A stretch of 64,000 nt of DNA from Juglans regia (GCF_001411555.2 NC_049911.1:31655044-31719043), one strand, 5' to 3'; shown: positions 34,404-47,092, counted from the first letter of the stretch. Numbers and translations: made by a program. Notes: generated by a model not told the origin, from the sequence alone.

Positions 34404-36943
34404 TTATATGTTCAAGATAGTAGTGGGTTTGATCTGCTTGGCAGGTAGGTTCGATGGAGGAGGAGGCAGCGAATCTACCAGAAAAGATTTCAAGAGCTTG
34501 TAATACTCCTTGGGTTTCTCGACATTGAAGGCATGCCCTGCATTCTTGATGACTTCTAGCTGAGCATTATCCCCCAGGTGCCTGCATATTCCCAATAGTA
34601 CCCCCCCCCCCCTTTTAGAAAAATAAGTAAAGCTAAAACATACATCAACAGATCGAATCGGGGGACCAACGCATGGAGAACCTTTTCAATCTGTAAGCAA
34701 GTTCCAGTCGAAATACTTGATCATGCTCTCCCCAGATTATCAATGTGGGCTGCGTGAGGAGTGAAAGATGATTATCTTACATTTTGCATCGGATAAACAA
34801 TATTGTGGGAGATATGAGAATACACAGAAAACATAAAAAAGGAACCTGAGAAATCTTGGGAAGATCTGAAAGTTTCCGGCCTTTGGGAATATTTCGAATC
34901 AGCTCTCTCTTCTCCTCCGCGTATTCCGTGCACATTGCCTGCCCATATTTTACCCAAAATCTTAAGAGCAGCTCAATGTGAAAGTTAGCCGTATCAGAGC
35001 ATTGGCAATGGATTAGCCAAATGTCAATGTAAGTCTAAATTTTAGTTAGATGTGAGAAAAAGTCTCTACATTGGACTAGTCAATAGTCCAAAGCTTAAGA
35101 GTTGATGAATAGTAAATCTTAATTATTTCATCACTTTCCTCTCTCTTTGAATGGTAAAACATGCATGACATGCACATTATTTCTACTTATTGATAGAGTA
35201 GACGCATTATTTTTACAAAGCATGAAGATCTAAGAAATATATAAATTGTATTTGCAAAAAAAAAATAAAAAATATAATATTATATTATTATTTTAACTTT
35301 ATAATGGCTAATTCAATGTGGACTCATCTAGTCAAAAATTGATATTATAGCTAAAAATTAAGATTCTAGTCAAATTTTAGACTTGACAATGGTCATTGTC
35401 AATGCTCTCAAAGAAACTAAATTCTAGATAGAGATACGTTTGTTTCTTTGAGCCTTTTTTTTTTTTTTTAAAACCCGATTTTATCATCATTGATTGTGAA
35501 GGGTAATAAATTATCAACGAAATAAAAAGAGGACAATGCTACCATTCCACTAATTTATACAACTCATTTTGCTACCTTGCCGGGGTGCCACATGACTTTT
35601 TATGTTTTTAAGTGACATTTTATCTTAAATATATTTTTTTAAAATTTTAGAATTTATTCAATACGTGATATAACATTTTGAAAAAACCAATTCGTATAAT
35701 AACACAACACCACCACCACCATTTCAATATTTATATAAGAATAGTTCTATTTTATAATATGATATCTAACGATGTACAATAATGTCATTGGTGGGATAAT
35801 AAGATAAAAAGTAATTCTATGCATCAGCCTACACTCTCCACACATCATGCATTCAATTTATTTTTTTAACTCAATACACTAAATATGTTGAATATATGAT
35901 AAATAATAGGCTGATGCAAATATTTTTTTTAAAATAAAAGCGGTGCGGCCAGAGTAGCAGCGCTCCATTTGATAGCTAGTTGAATTTAGACTCTTTATTT
36001 TGTTTAATTTTTTAATTTATATTTTTTTATCATTTTAAAAAATATAAAAATATATTAATCTATTAATAATTATTTTTTTAATTATTAAATAAATAAAAAA
36101 ATAAAAAAACAATGAAGAGATAAATTGAATGGACGAAGTATAATTTTTCAAGATAAAATAAACGATGTTTTTGTTTTTTATGCGCAGAAGTTGCTGGCAG
36201 GTTGAGTGGAGGGATGGGTTCGGACAGACAGAGACAGTGAGGTAACATTATTTATTTATTTATTTTACTGATTTAATTAAGAGATGAAAGCAACGAATGA
36301 CAGAGACCCTTACGTCGATGAAATCGGTGAGCAGGCAAGAGGGCAGCAATCCCACCGGCGGAGGCCTAAAAAATGTGTAGTACACCAACTCCCTAAGCCT
36401 TTCGGGTGTCTGCGGCACCAAAATCCTGGCCGCCTCCTCCAAGTCCGAGACGCTAAAAACCCCTTCCCTCAGGTCCTTCTCCTCCATGCACACCCCGGCG
36501 GAGCACAGCACCACCCTCTCCACCACTTCCTTGAACTGCGCCGCCATACTGTAACCGACGAACCCGCCGTAGCTCAGGCCCACCAGGCTCAGTCTTCGCA
36601 CCGAGTTGGCCTCCATCACCCGCATCACACACTGCGCCTGGAACGACTCCGTCCGGTCCGGCCGGTTCGTGACCGAGTCGCCGAAGAAGACGAGGTCGGG
36701 GACGTAGATGTTGTAGTAAGCGATGACGTGAGGGATGACGTCGGCCCACTGCCACAATGCGTTGGCTCCGAGGCCGTGGATCAGGAGAAGGTTGGGCTTA
36801 CTCTCTTTCCGGATGTTGGGGACCCAACAGTGCATGATGGTGCCATCTTCGAGGTCCGTCACGGTGGATCGGAGCCCCGATTTGAGGAAAGTGGATCGGT
36901 AGCACCAGTTCCTGGATTCGGTGAAGCTGAAACACCTAGACAT
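34404..36943 (-). CDS. Alpha/beta-hydrolase fold protein
   Basis: Four exons on the minus strand: 36943-36314, 34938-34846, 34749-34682 and 34581-34404. They total 969 nt and 322 aa, in frame with GT-AG introns. It has an oxyanion-type LLLIHGLGANALWQW near residue 52. The nucleophile elbow is GLSYGG, the acid probably the Asp of IIWGEHDQVF, and the base the His of NAGHAFNVEKP, so a full Ser-Asp-His triad is present. No signal peptide is evident. It resembles plant hydrolases often named monoacylglycerol lipase ABHD6-like, but the substrate cannot be told from sequence. It converges on the 14-3-3 gene. Exon 1 is GC-rich, which creates a long false frame on the opposite strand. Confidence 0.88.
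34997..35407. mobile_element. Harbinger-like MITE in hydrolase intron 1
   Basis: A 411-bp element with ends GAGCATTGGCAATGG and, reverse-complemented, GAGCATTGACAATGACC. The 3-bp duplication TCA lies at 34994-34996 and 35408-35410. It is non-coding. The GAGCA terminus resembles that of the large element at 13531, suggesting a related transposase source. Confidence 0.75.
35818..35932. mobile_element. Short hairpin MITE in hydrolase intron 1
   Basis: The left end TATGCATCAGCCTACA and right end AATAGGCTGATGCAAATA are inverted repeats around a short AT-rich centre. It is non-coding. Confidence 0.55.
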
Positions 36944-38751
36944 CTGGAAATTCCTTGCGTAGATACTAGAAGGTCATTGGGAGTCTGGCTGGGACTTGGG
37001 ACATTGGATTTGGTCCCTTTTTTTCTCGTGGTGTCTAACAAGCTGATGTGGTGGATTTGGAATGGGGAAAAAGAGAGAATATATCCTATTCTAGATGGGG
37101 TTGAAAAAAGGAGCTCAGTGATCAAGTGGCTTATAAGAAAGAAAATTGAGAGAAGAGCAGAGCTCAACAGAATGAATGAATTAGGTGAACGAAATTCTGG
37201 CTGCTCAAATGGAACCAGACGGTCAGCGTCGTAGGCCGTAATATTCTATAATATAATTAGGATCACACGTTTGATTTTATGACTGACTCGAAAATCCACA
37301 TTTTATATCTTTCACTAATTTAAATTTCTGGTAATTTATAAAAAAAAGTCCACCCAACGTACCAAAAAAAATAAAAAAATCATTTTTTTTTAAAATAGAA
37401 TCCACTTTTTTTACAAAAATAAAAAATAAAAACAAAATTAATACACCTAAAACATGTAATACTCTCATCATTTAAGGTGGGCTTGCGACGCACATGTCCA
37501 AAGCAGAGGTCAATTTTTGGGCTCCGGCAGAAATTAAGAATTAGACCCCCTCTATCTTACCGGGTGGACCACTTTGATCTTGGCACTTGGCGGCCTTCCA
37601 TTTGGCCCCAGGGATCCTCTAACCCTTTCAAAAATCCATGAGATGAGTTTCTAGTTCTACGTTCTTATCCGGTTCTCCCGAGCTCTGATTGCCAATGCTA
37701 TCAGGTATATAGAAACTAGACCTTAGGATGAATGGATCCAGAAGGTAAGCAATGGTGAAACACTGGAAGTGGTCTCACAGATAGGTATAAGTTTGTAACG
37801 GATATAAAGATATATGGAATTTTTTTTTCTTTCTTGCGCATTTGCTGCTGCTTTTGCGAAGGTGTTATTCCTACACAACACATTTTTTTTAATTTTATTC
37901 TTTTTAAACTTATTAAATTCGTCTACTCATCATTCATATATTAGTAAGAGAAAATAAAAATAAAAATAAAAATAAAATATGATGTGTAATTTCATATATT
38001 AGTAAGAGAAAATAAAAATAAAAATAAAATATAATGTGTAATTTGTGGAGATGATGAATTCAATTTTTCTTTAAAAATAATGTTTGATTTGGTAGATTTT
38101 AACCGATCAAAGGGAAGCATCTAAATTTGTTTAATTTGAACTTTGCCATAGTATCACGCTTAGGCCTTAGTACCAGCGTCTAAGCAAGGAAATAAGGACT
38201 AAGTATCAGATATATAAGGACAACTTTTTAAAAACATATGGACCAAGTTTATTAGGATTGAGAGAATTCATTAATCCTACTTAAGAAGCTTGTGTTTCAT
38301 GCATATTTATAAACACATTGTAAAAATTTCTTTAGTGATTCTTGCAGCTTACCCTTTATCTTATGGCTTCCAAAGTGTGCAAAATCAAGGTGTAGTTTTT
38401 TGTCAAGTAAAAAGTTACGCTTTTCTTAAAAATATGTGAGTAGATGCCTAAAATGCTAAACTTTTTACCTTTTCTTTTTTTTTTGTCTAATAAATTTTCC
38501 ATGCTCAAGACTAACCCATTATTAGCCATGCTCCAATTTCCACCAGCAGAGTGGCTGTCGCGCGCTGTGCAAATAACATCTGAATGGAAACCCCACACCA
38601 ATCTAGATGTGCAAGTTATATAATTTTTTTTTCTGTAGGTGAAATAAAAGATTCACAATATCAAACATCAAAGAAATGCTGCACAGAAATACTCTTGAAG
38701 TCAATTTACATAGAACTATTAGCATGTATCAAAGAGAAGGGACCCCAGATA
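36944..38751. other. Intergenic DNA between the hydrolase and PP2C genes
   Basis: The first few hundred bases are the likely 5' region of the minus-strand hydrolase gene. The rest is AT-rich; a tandem duplication lies at 37934-38044. No gene recognised. Confidence 0.5.
37934..38044. repeat. Tandem duplication, about 55 bp x 2
   Basis: CATATATTAGTAAGAGAAAA, then (TAAAAA)n, then GTGTAATTT occurs twice head to tail. The copies differ mainly in the number of TAAAAA units. Confidence 0.85.
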
Positions 38752-38905
38752 AGCAAGAAAAAACCTATCCGGAAGAAAGCCAAATCAGCCCCCCTTAACT
38801 TTGAATAAAATTTAGTGTATGCCTCATGAACAAAGCCATCAAGAAATCGATCCTCAGATCTTACACCTTGTAGCCGAAAGGAGAGGCAAAACACACGCCC
38901 ACTAC
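38752..38905. repeat. Diverged duplication, copy 1
   Basis: Shares AAGAAATCGATCCTCAGATC, TTGTAG(C)CGAAAG, AGAGGCAA and CACAC with 39133-39280, in the same order. Minus-strand translation gives RSEDRFLDGFVHEAY, close to RSEDRFLVGFVLEAY in copy 2, but no known family. Confidence 0.6.
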
Positions 38906-39132
38906 TCTCTAGTCTCTATACCATTATTATATTTCAGTTTTTAATCGTTGCTTCACTCTACACCACCTCCATAGGACCATAAAGAAAGACAGTTCAACTC
39001 ACGAGCGTATTAGAGGTGTATAATATCTTAGAGATTCGGATCAGCCAAACAGAGCATAAATCAAACTAAAATGATGAAATTTAATGTATCCAAGGTATGG
39101 GGAGCCCAGAGAAGTATGCAGCTACTAATCCA

Positions 39133-39280
39133 GATAAAAAAGAACCCCCAATACCTTCGGACGTAAAATTCATATATGCCTCCAGAACAAAGCCAACAAG
39201 AAATCGATCCTCAGATCTCAGCCCTTGTAGCTGAAAGAAGAGGCAATCATACACACTACGCTACCGCCTCCGTCATTTCA
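39133..39280. repeat. Diverged duplication, copy 2
   Basis: Partner of 38752-38905, in direct orientation with about 230 bp between. Neither copy sits in a gene I can define. Confidence 0.6.
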
Positions 39281-39294
39281 CACATACATATACA

Positions 39295-39321
<27 letters not shown>
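39295..39321. repeat. (GA)n microsatellite
   Basis: About 13 GA dinucleotides, followed at 39372-39420 by a doubled GAGCAGGCTCATGTTA string. Confidence 0.9.
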
Positions 39322-39325
<4 letters not shown>

Positions 39326-39507
39326 GAACTGAGTCTATGAGCTGTGGCGGCCATATATATGGACAGAGAGAGAGCAGGCTCATGTTAAAGGTAAGAAAAC
39401 CCTAGAGCAGGCTCATGTTATATGGCCGTTCACTCCACACGCGCGCGCTTGAACCACAGTCACGTGAGTTAGGTGACGAGTTTCCACGACATTGGTGGAA
39501 CATAATA

Positions 39508-39655
39508 TTACGAAACAGTTTTATTTTTAATTTGAGATGAGATATTTTGTTAAAATTAAATAAAATATTATTATTATAATTTTTATTTTATATAATATAA
39601 TAATTATATAAAATAAGATTAAATAATTTAATTTTGTATAACCAAATCATTCCTT
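39508..39655. mobile_element. Decayed MITE copy (family A)
   Basis: Contains GAGATGAGATATTTTGTTAA, AATAAAATATTATTATTATA and the core in family order. Ends are not defined. Confidence 0.5.
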
Positions 39656-40348
39656 AAATATCTCATCAATGATGAGTAAAATAAATAAAACTATTATTAT
39701 TTTTTTATAACTTTTACTTGTTACATCTGAAAAATAATCAAAATAAATAATTAAAAAATCTCAGAACAAAAGAAATATTGAAGGTGAATACCTAAAATAT
39801 CAATATTCCAAAAAGGTTATGAACTAAGAAACTCCAGAAGGTAAAGTTTTCCGCACAACATAGGAGAATGTTGATCAGCAAGAAATAAGAATAGAAGAAA
39901 AAAAAGAGACTGATAATGGAGAATGCAAAGTAGATAGCCAATTCCTGAACATGTTTAATAACAATGGGTAGGAACACCCAGAGTATTAACACAAAAAGCA
40001 ATCCACCGATCACAACTAAAGCAAATTCTTCATCTACACAGCCCCAAGAAAACAGGTTCCTTGAGGGAAACAAACTATGCCATATCATGCTCCTCTGATT
40101 CACTTTAAAAAATAAATCAAACAATATCAAACACTGATACAGAAAAAAAAAAATACAGTAGTGGGAAATTGCCCTTCTTTTTTGCTAACTCTTTTTTTTG
40201 CTTAGACAAATTCCACATTTCTGAAAATTAAGAATGCGTTACCCCAATCCTGTTGGCGGTCTGACCATAAACTGGCATCCTGTGTGAAATGACTCTTATT
40301 ATAGCAATATATATAATGCACCTGGAAAGCAAGGTGATTTTAAGGGTC
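39656..40348 (-). other. 3' flank of the PP2C gene
   Basis: Probable 3'UTR near 40348, then AT-rich DNA. A minus-strand frame at 39792-40130 is hydrophobic and biased and has no family resemblance. Confidence 0.4.
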
Positions 40349-43300
40349 TCACCCTCTAAATCTAACAACAACACAAGAAATATCATCTTTACTGTCTCTT
40401 TTCAATGCTTCAGTTGTTAATTGTTTAGCTGCCTTCTGTGGATCCTTGATCTTTCTTGCAATGTCAACTGCTTCTTGATTGGCCATTACCTGATTATACC
40501 ATGCAAAAAGGCATAAAAACAAAAGGCTTTCTCTAATGGAAGCACCATGCACACAATCATGTGCCATTTTCGTGTGAATGTGTAACAGTGTTTACTGCCA
40601 ATGCAGCAGAGGAAACAGATATTGATATTTACCTTCCAAAGACCGTCGCTAGCAAGGATTAGAATCTCAGTATTTTCTATAGTGGCATTTTGTACGTCTG
40701 GGTCAGATCGCAAATGTGATTTAAGGCTCTTGTCTCCAAAAGCACGAGAAACTGCTAGCTGTCCATTGACTCTAGGGACGTCTCCTGAGAAGGTGTAGCA
40801 GAGATCAGGTTATCATTGTAAACATTACCCGGCTTCCATACTCACAAAATCAAATCTCCATAAAGAGCATACTACACCCAAAAGTTTAACGTGAAAGAAC
40901 ACCAGAGGAGTTAATTGTTTCTTTGATAAAAGCTGCTACGTTGCATGTCATGACATATGCAAGTCCCAGATGCATACCCCTCTAACTTTGGCTTGCTCTG
41001 TTGTTATATTGTTGGCAATTAGAATTGAAGTTACTCAGGACTTCAAATAAATATGTCTCATATAGCTGGAAAGAAAAAAACAAGGAGGTAAAATGTGAAT
41101 TTCTTAAAATCCGAAAGAGGGCCAACTCTTCAAACATAAATATGGGAGGCCACCATGTTTGTAAAGTTATTCTCGTTCAGATTATGGTACAAGAATATCA
41201 TTCAAGTTTCGGAATGTATCCAACGTGCCTTAAGAGACAAGAATGAAGTGGTCAAGAATAACCTAGTATAGTAAAGGCACATAAATCAAAATAAGAATAC
41301 ACTTACTTCAAATTTATTGGTACAGTTAAAGCAGATTGAAAAAACATTGTAAAATAATCACCATCTGAACTTCTTCTTAAGATTGGATCTACTTTAAGAT
41401 ATGATCAACATGATATCAGGAAGTTTGCTGATCAGCAAAAACTTGTCAACCAAATCAAGAGACACTTAGGCCTTGTTTGTTTTCCAAAAACATCTCATCT
41501 CATCTCACCTCATCATTACAACTTTCCCAAATCCCCACACAAAATAAAATAAACAATTCAATTTTTTCAAATCCCAAAACAACAATAATATTAAAAAATA
41601 TATTCTAACAATATTTTATTCAACTTTTTAACTTTAATCTCAACTCATCTCATCTCTGAAAACAAACGAGCCCCTAAGATACATGGAGAAGCATATCAAC
41701 TGACAACAGAAGATGGATGTACCAGGGACCAACCCGCTTCTTTACCCAGGATTAGAAGTCCTACTTCAGAAGGAAAATCCTCCTGCATCCTGTTTTTTCA
41801 GGAGATGAATGTACCAGCATATGATGATTAGAGCTATTACCTTTTACATGGATGCTGAGAATTTTCTTGTTTTTTCCTTCTCAATAGAGGATATCCACTA
41901 TGTTTGTGTTACCCCATCCAAGAGACCTAGTTACAAGAATATGCGTGTCCCTCTTCCAAATCAACCCAGCCAAACTAGAGAGCAAAACCCACATTAAATT
42001 TTTTACATCTTAAGATGAGGATCTGAAAAAAGGCTACAATGCAGTTCCTTTTGATCCTTGCTGACTAGAAATATTGTAATGCCTTATAAGTTTTTGGACA
42101 ACAAGCATCCAATTGTGTACTCCCTACATTTTTCTAAAATGCCCTGGTGGTCTTAAAAATAATAAGTTATTCCTTGTTCAGTAGATACAGTTACATTCGT
42201 GACTAACAGATAGTGTAAGCTAACTCTTTTGTCCGGGTTATCTTGTACCCAGAGCAGGGGGAGCACTAAATCCCATCTAACCTCTCAACATGGCAGATAT
42301 CTAGATGCCTTAATGATTCATCATTATAGCCCTACAAAAAGTAACATGACAATTCCATGAACTAATCACGGAGAGTCTGAATCAAACAATAACAAAAATT
42401 ATTTATGTTTTCATATGTAAAAAGTTATTAGTTTACTGGAAAGAAATATGATTTGCATGGTAAAATCAAGGCTATGACATATAATCCTTGCAATGAGGAT
42501 CAACAGAGTGATTCTCCATGACAGAGAACTGATCAGTCACAACAAATTATCTCAAGAATAAGCACGGCAGTTCCCTGGCTGATCAAGTGGAAACAATTAC
42601 ATGATTCACTCTTTTACTTTAAGATTACTTTGGTGCATATCAAAGTAAATAGCCAGCCAACTAACCAAAAAATCTCATCAATGCCGCAGCAAATTGTGCT
42701 TAAAAAAGTTTCATGCAGGTGATTATGTGTAGATTAAAAACATATAGAATTATTTTCCCCCTGAGGAACTCTAGCTATACATTAAATGCAGCAATAACCC
42801 AAAAATTACAAATCCATACCAAAAGAAAACCCAATTACAAGATGACTGATAGAAATTGATGAATTGTTTCATAGAAAACATAGTTATGCTATATTAATTT
42901 TAGATAAGTCGACATTAAGACAGACTATCTAAACATGGGTGTTTTGTGTGAAACCTGGCATGTTTGAGACAAAACCGCCTTTGTTCTCGATGCTGCCTCG
43001 CTCAGTGTTTGGCTCATGATCTATAGTCATCTGTATTGCCTGGCCCTCTCTTGAGAGAACTGCTCGGGAATCTCCAACATTGGCTATCCATAATTTTTGT
43101 CCGTTTATCAAAATTGCAGTTACAGCTGTGGACCCACCCCGCCCCAAGTCAGAGCTGTGTGAGAGAATTGCCTGGTCTGTCTTCTCATAGGCCTTTATGA
43201 TAGATCTCTGGGGGTCAACCCAAAATTCATCCTAGGATGATAAAATTAGAAAGAGTAAGAACACACCCCAAAAAATTCATATGGAACTTAGTGAGACTGA

Positions 43301-43581
43301 AAGTTACAATGATCTCTTCATCTTTCAAAATAACATCACACCTCCTTTAGGATGTTGGAAAACAAATTTTTCTGTAGGTAGGCAGGAACAGTATCTCCCA
43401 AATGGCCATCATATATGGCAAACAGCCCTAATTCATGTCTCTTAATCTGCATAAATTTAGCAACATGATAATCCTCCATCGGATGATTAGCCTTCCCTTT
43501 TACTAGGCTGAAACCATACTTTATTACCCCGTCATGGCTTCTTCCTTTACCAGAGCTAGATGAGGAACGCACTCCTACAAG
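40349..43581 (-). CDS. Protein phosphatase 2C (PP2C10-like), exons 2-5
   Basis: Exons on the minus strand: 43581-43342, 43231-42955, 40784-40633 and 40489-40349, giving 269 residues plus stop. PP2C motifs in order: KANHPMEDYHVAKF, LGLFAIYDGHLGD (metal-binding DGH), GSTAVTAILI, ANVGDSRAV, VNGQLAVSRAFGDKSLK, LASDGLWKV and DDISCVVVRF. Metal-coordinating Asp residues are present. These are Mg/Mn-dependent Ser/Thr phosphatases. The closest remembered relatives are Arabidopsis At1g34750 (PP2C10) and At1g22280, about 282 aa, so roughly 12 N-terminal residues are missing and must come from an upstream exon (candidate at 44686-44721). Intron 3 (40785-42954) holds a MITE. Confidence 0.88.
41469..41674. 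mobile_element. MITE copy (family A), best-preserved, TA-flanked
   Basis: 206 bp in PP2C intron 3 with TA on both sides. The left end is GGCCTTGTTTGTTTTC; the reverse complement of the right end is GGGGCTCGTTTGTTTTC. CATCTCATCTCA and CAACTCATCTCATCT arms lie inside. It gives the clearest view of the family's termini. Confidence 0.75.
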
Positions 43582-45200
43582 CTACATAACAAAATTATGA
43601 ATAACAAAGACCACAATATAAATCTAGCATGGCTTAGATGCAATTATAAGGCACGGAAGCAAACAAATGGTAGTTTGCAATTTTCAAACCATTTATACAG
43701 CAGCAGGAAGAAAATTAAACAAAGAAATTACTATTCATGCTTGATTAACTACATCATCACAACCAAATAAAGCACTGAAAGTTATCAACATGGGGACCTT
43801 TTCTGTGACCTATCAAGATGGGAAATTGGTTCTTTGTTTTTCCTCCAATTCCATCTTTATTTATTTTTTTATACTTCTTTCTTTACCCCCTTCTTTTGTG
43901 GTCTTCAAGGCTCTGTGTTGTGTGCTGTTTGAGGGATGGGGAGGGACGAAAGAGGGGCACCATAAGTATAAGATCCTCCACCTCCTCCACCCCACCTTGC
44001 TACTTCGGAAACAATATGAGAGGCCTTGCTACTCTGAAAACATGCAGTTGGTTCAATTCAGCGCATCAGGCTGTCCTAAAAGACGTGGCTTAATAGTGCA
44101 ACATGTTCAACATCTCTTACACAATTTCAGCAACCCAGCCAAAAGGAGTCTTAACTCTGGCCTAAAATATCCCCATCGAACTTACTACAGAAAGCAAGTA
44201 GATACTTTGACACCCTTAAACATAACAGATATGCCCGTGGTTATGTAAGTGATTACACAACAAAGGATGATCAATAATCCCTCCATAACCTGCGAAAGTC
44301 TATCACTTCAACTCTATAAAATAACGCACTTGTGATATTCACCCATCGTCTATAACCCTGAAAAGAAAACTGAGGCACCTAAAACAAAGTCCTCAAATCA
44401 ATCACACAAATAGCCCCCACAAACAACTGAAAACTATGCCTTTTCAGCCTTTCGGTTGAGCTTTCACACAACAGAACATTACAGTTAGTATAGAAAGATC
44501 ATTTGATGGACATGAAGTATGGGAAACATCCTTACATGAGGGTTGAAACAAGTTAAACAACATAACCTATCCATAAAAAGAACTCAACAGCCTCAGCAAC
44601 TTTTTCAACTAAATTCTGAACATCCAACTCCTGTAGGTGTGTCCAGTCCAAGTTTCAAACCGACCCACCACCCCAAATCACGAACCTTCCTCGAATTCGC
44701 AAACTGCACCATAAAACACATAATCGATCGTTATGCATAGGAAGAAACAAAAACCCTTAAACTACAGCCTTTAAAACTCCAGAAAGCCACAAAATCAGAA
44801 AAACTAATAATTAAAAAAAGGACAGGAACTGGGTAATCGAGAACTTCCTCTCACCGGTCTAATTGAACTCCAAAAATAGCCAAGCTTCTTGTTTTAGTTG
44901 TTTATGGTGCTGCTGCTGCTGCTTCTTCTTCTTCTTATTAGTTCGCACAAGTAATTGAATAAAAGAATGCAAATAATAAAAAAAAGGTCCTACAGAAATT
45001 AAAAAAAGAAGAGAAAGGGAGAGAGAATATTTGAAACTTTTTTTCTAAAGAGAAAAATAAAAGAAAAAATAATGTGTAAATAAAGTTTGTGAGAGGAGAT
45101 GCCGGAGGAGGCCTATGTTTCTCCGTGATGATTTGCAACCGTTTCGGAAGTCTTGGCAATGGGAAAAGTTATAATAATGAAGGAAAAAGAAAGGCAGCCA
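43582..45200 (-). other. 5' region of the PP2C gene
   Basis: Probably intron 1 and leader. A good donor (minus strand ACCG|GTGAGA, near 44856) could end a 5'UTR exon. A CTG/CTT-rich patch sits at 44910-44936. Short frames here are not supported. Confidence 0.4.
44686..44721 (-). CDS. Candidate PP2C first coding exon (12 codons)
   Basis: On the minus strand an ATG at 44721 opens MCFMVQFANSRK, followed by AAG|GTTCGT. Joined in phase to exon 2 (LVGVRSSSSS) it gives 281 aa, close to the expected 282. Support is only length, phase and a donor-like site. The sequence does not resemble the Cys-rich start I recall for relatives. Confidence 0.25.
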
Positions 45201-46190
45201 CTTAGCAGACTTCCTTCCTGTTGACTTTGCTGTATCTACTTTCTTTCTGCTGTTTTAAGTTTTTAACTTTTATCTCTGTTTCTTTGTTTGGCTCTTGCTT
45301 CTACTTCTAGCCTAAATAGGTGCTAAACTTTCTTCTACGCCAAACAGTAAAAGTAAGAAAAAAACAAAGTTCCCAACTAAAATGCTACTATGCCCCTACT
45401 TTTTACTATTTATTATGCTTTTTTAATATGTCAAAACACAATATGATAATCACTTGACTTATTAAAGAGATTTAAAAAATTTAAAAGAATCTAAGATTTT
45501 AATTTCATTATTTTTATGTTTTCGAGAGTCGTATTATTTTGAATATATATTTTTTAATTTTGTTAATAAGTTACAATGTGGTACTATAAAAAATTTATAT
45601 AATTTTTTATTATTCACACAATCTTTACACATCACATTTTTTTTAATTTTTATTATTATTTTTTTTATCAAATATTTAATAGAAAAATTAAATTAGTTTA
45701 AAGAGAATAAGTTTAAAAAAAATTTTAAAAAAATATAGTGTATGGAGGATGAGAAATTGTGTAGCATTACTAGTGATATTATATCAAGGGAATAAAGTGA
45801 GTAGGATCATTTCCGTTTGTTAAAGCTTGTGCGTCAGTGTTGAAACTCTTCAGCCTTTATACCTGTTTGATCATCTAAAGTGTGTGATGCGTTTTCATTC
45901 TCAATAAATAATTGCTGAAGAAAAAAGTGGGAGAGTGGTGATTGCATGACACTTCTTCGGTACTCATCCAAATTCCAAGGTAGTAGAAGAAAGAAACAAA
46001 TATATTAACTTTGAGTACAATGGAAAATCCTATAATGATTTGGTAAAGTTAAAGTTAAGGTAATAGTGTGGGTTTTTTTATTATCAAATAAAGGGATTTA
46101 AAAAACAAAACAAATTATTAAAAAAATGAGAGACGACAATTTAAATTTGACACGATTAGTTTCACGACTAGCATTCATGCTTAGTAAATT
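45201..46190. other. Intergenic DNA
   Basis: AT-rich, with no gene or clear repeat. Confidence 0.5.
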
Positions 46191-46195
46191 TAGTC

Positions 46196-46505
46196 CCGTT
46201 TGGATGTTAAGATGAGTCGAATTTTTTATAAATAGTAGTAAATTAAAATAATAGAATAATTTGTAAAGTCCACCTAAAATAAGTTTATATGTATTTAGAT
46301 ATTAAAATAAGTTTATATATATTTATGAAAAGTTAAAAAAGTTATAGATCCCACATATAAAAATATGTTATGTTAAAAAAAGTTATAGATCTCACGTATA
46401 AATAGGTTTTGAGTTAAAATAAATTTAATAATTTAAGAGTTGGATGTTATACTCAATTTAAAATTAGATTAAACTGAATTAATCTCAATTCATTCCAAAT
46501 TTCAA
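46196..46505. mobile_element. MITE (family B)
   Basis: About 310 bp. Contains TTTATAAATAGTA, TTATAGATCCCACATATAAA, AATTTAATAATTT and TTAAAATTAGATTAAACTGA in the same order as 51199-51561. The arms resemble family A but the interior is different. Confidence 0.6.
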
Positions 46506-46884
46506 AAGAGGCATCGGTCTCCTCCAACATGATTGACCAAAATAGAGCTCAAACTCAGAAGTTGAATCAAGCTCCACTTTATTAATTCGTGCTCTTAAAA
46601 ATAAAATAAATGATCAAATAAGCCACTGTTCTTCGCACCCACGTACATATATCATTATGTAATATAGATTAACAACAATAAATCAATAATTATTAACTCT
46701 TGGATCTTTTTTGGAACTTCTTTTAACTTATTATAAGATAATCTCAAGAGCATAAATGGGGGTGAAAGTTAATTCCACTATCACGAGATGCATGTTCACA
46801 TAAAACATCATTTTAATAATATAATTATTAAATAAAAACAAATAAATCCTTTTATTTATTTTAAGATTGGTTTACTTTCAAGAC
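46506..46884. other. Intergenic DNA
   Basis: No feature that I can support. Confidence 0.5.
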
Positions 46885-47092
46885 TAAAATTTAAAATTTT
46901 GAAAATTTTAAAAACCTCCCATCACATTATTACAATTTTTTTAAATTTTCAAACAAAATAAAATAAATAATTTAATTTTTTTAAAATTTAAAATAAAAAT
47001 AATATTAAAAAATATATTTTAACAATATTTTATTTAATTTTTTAAACTATAATATCAACTCTTATCACATTTCTAAAAACAAACAAGGCGGT
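46885..47092. mobile_element. MITE copy (family A)
   Basis: ACAAAATAAAATAAATAATT, AATATTTTATTTAATTTTTT and a closing AAAAACAAACAAGGCGG match the 2479-2689 copy in order and orientation. Confidence 0.6.

Noticed and set aside
36284..37234. A 316-codon plus-strand frame
   Set aside because: It lies opposite the GC-rich first exon of the hydrolase and is His/Arg/Val-rich without any domain. The minus strand carries a clear catalytic protein.
39792..40130. A 112-codon hydrophobic minus-strand frame
   Set aside because: Biased composition, located in the PP2C 3' flank, no family resemblance or splice context.
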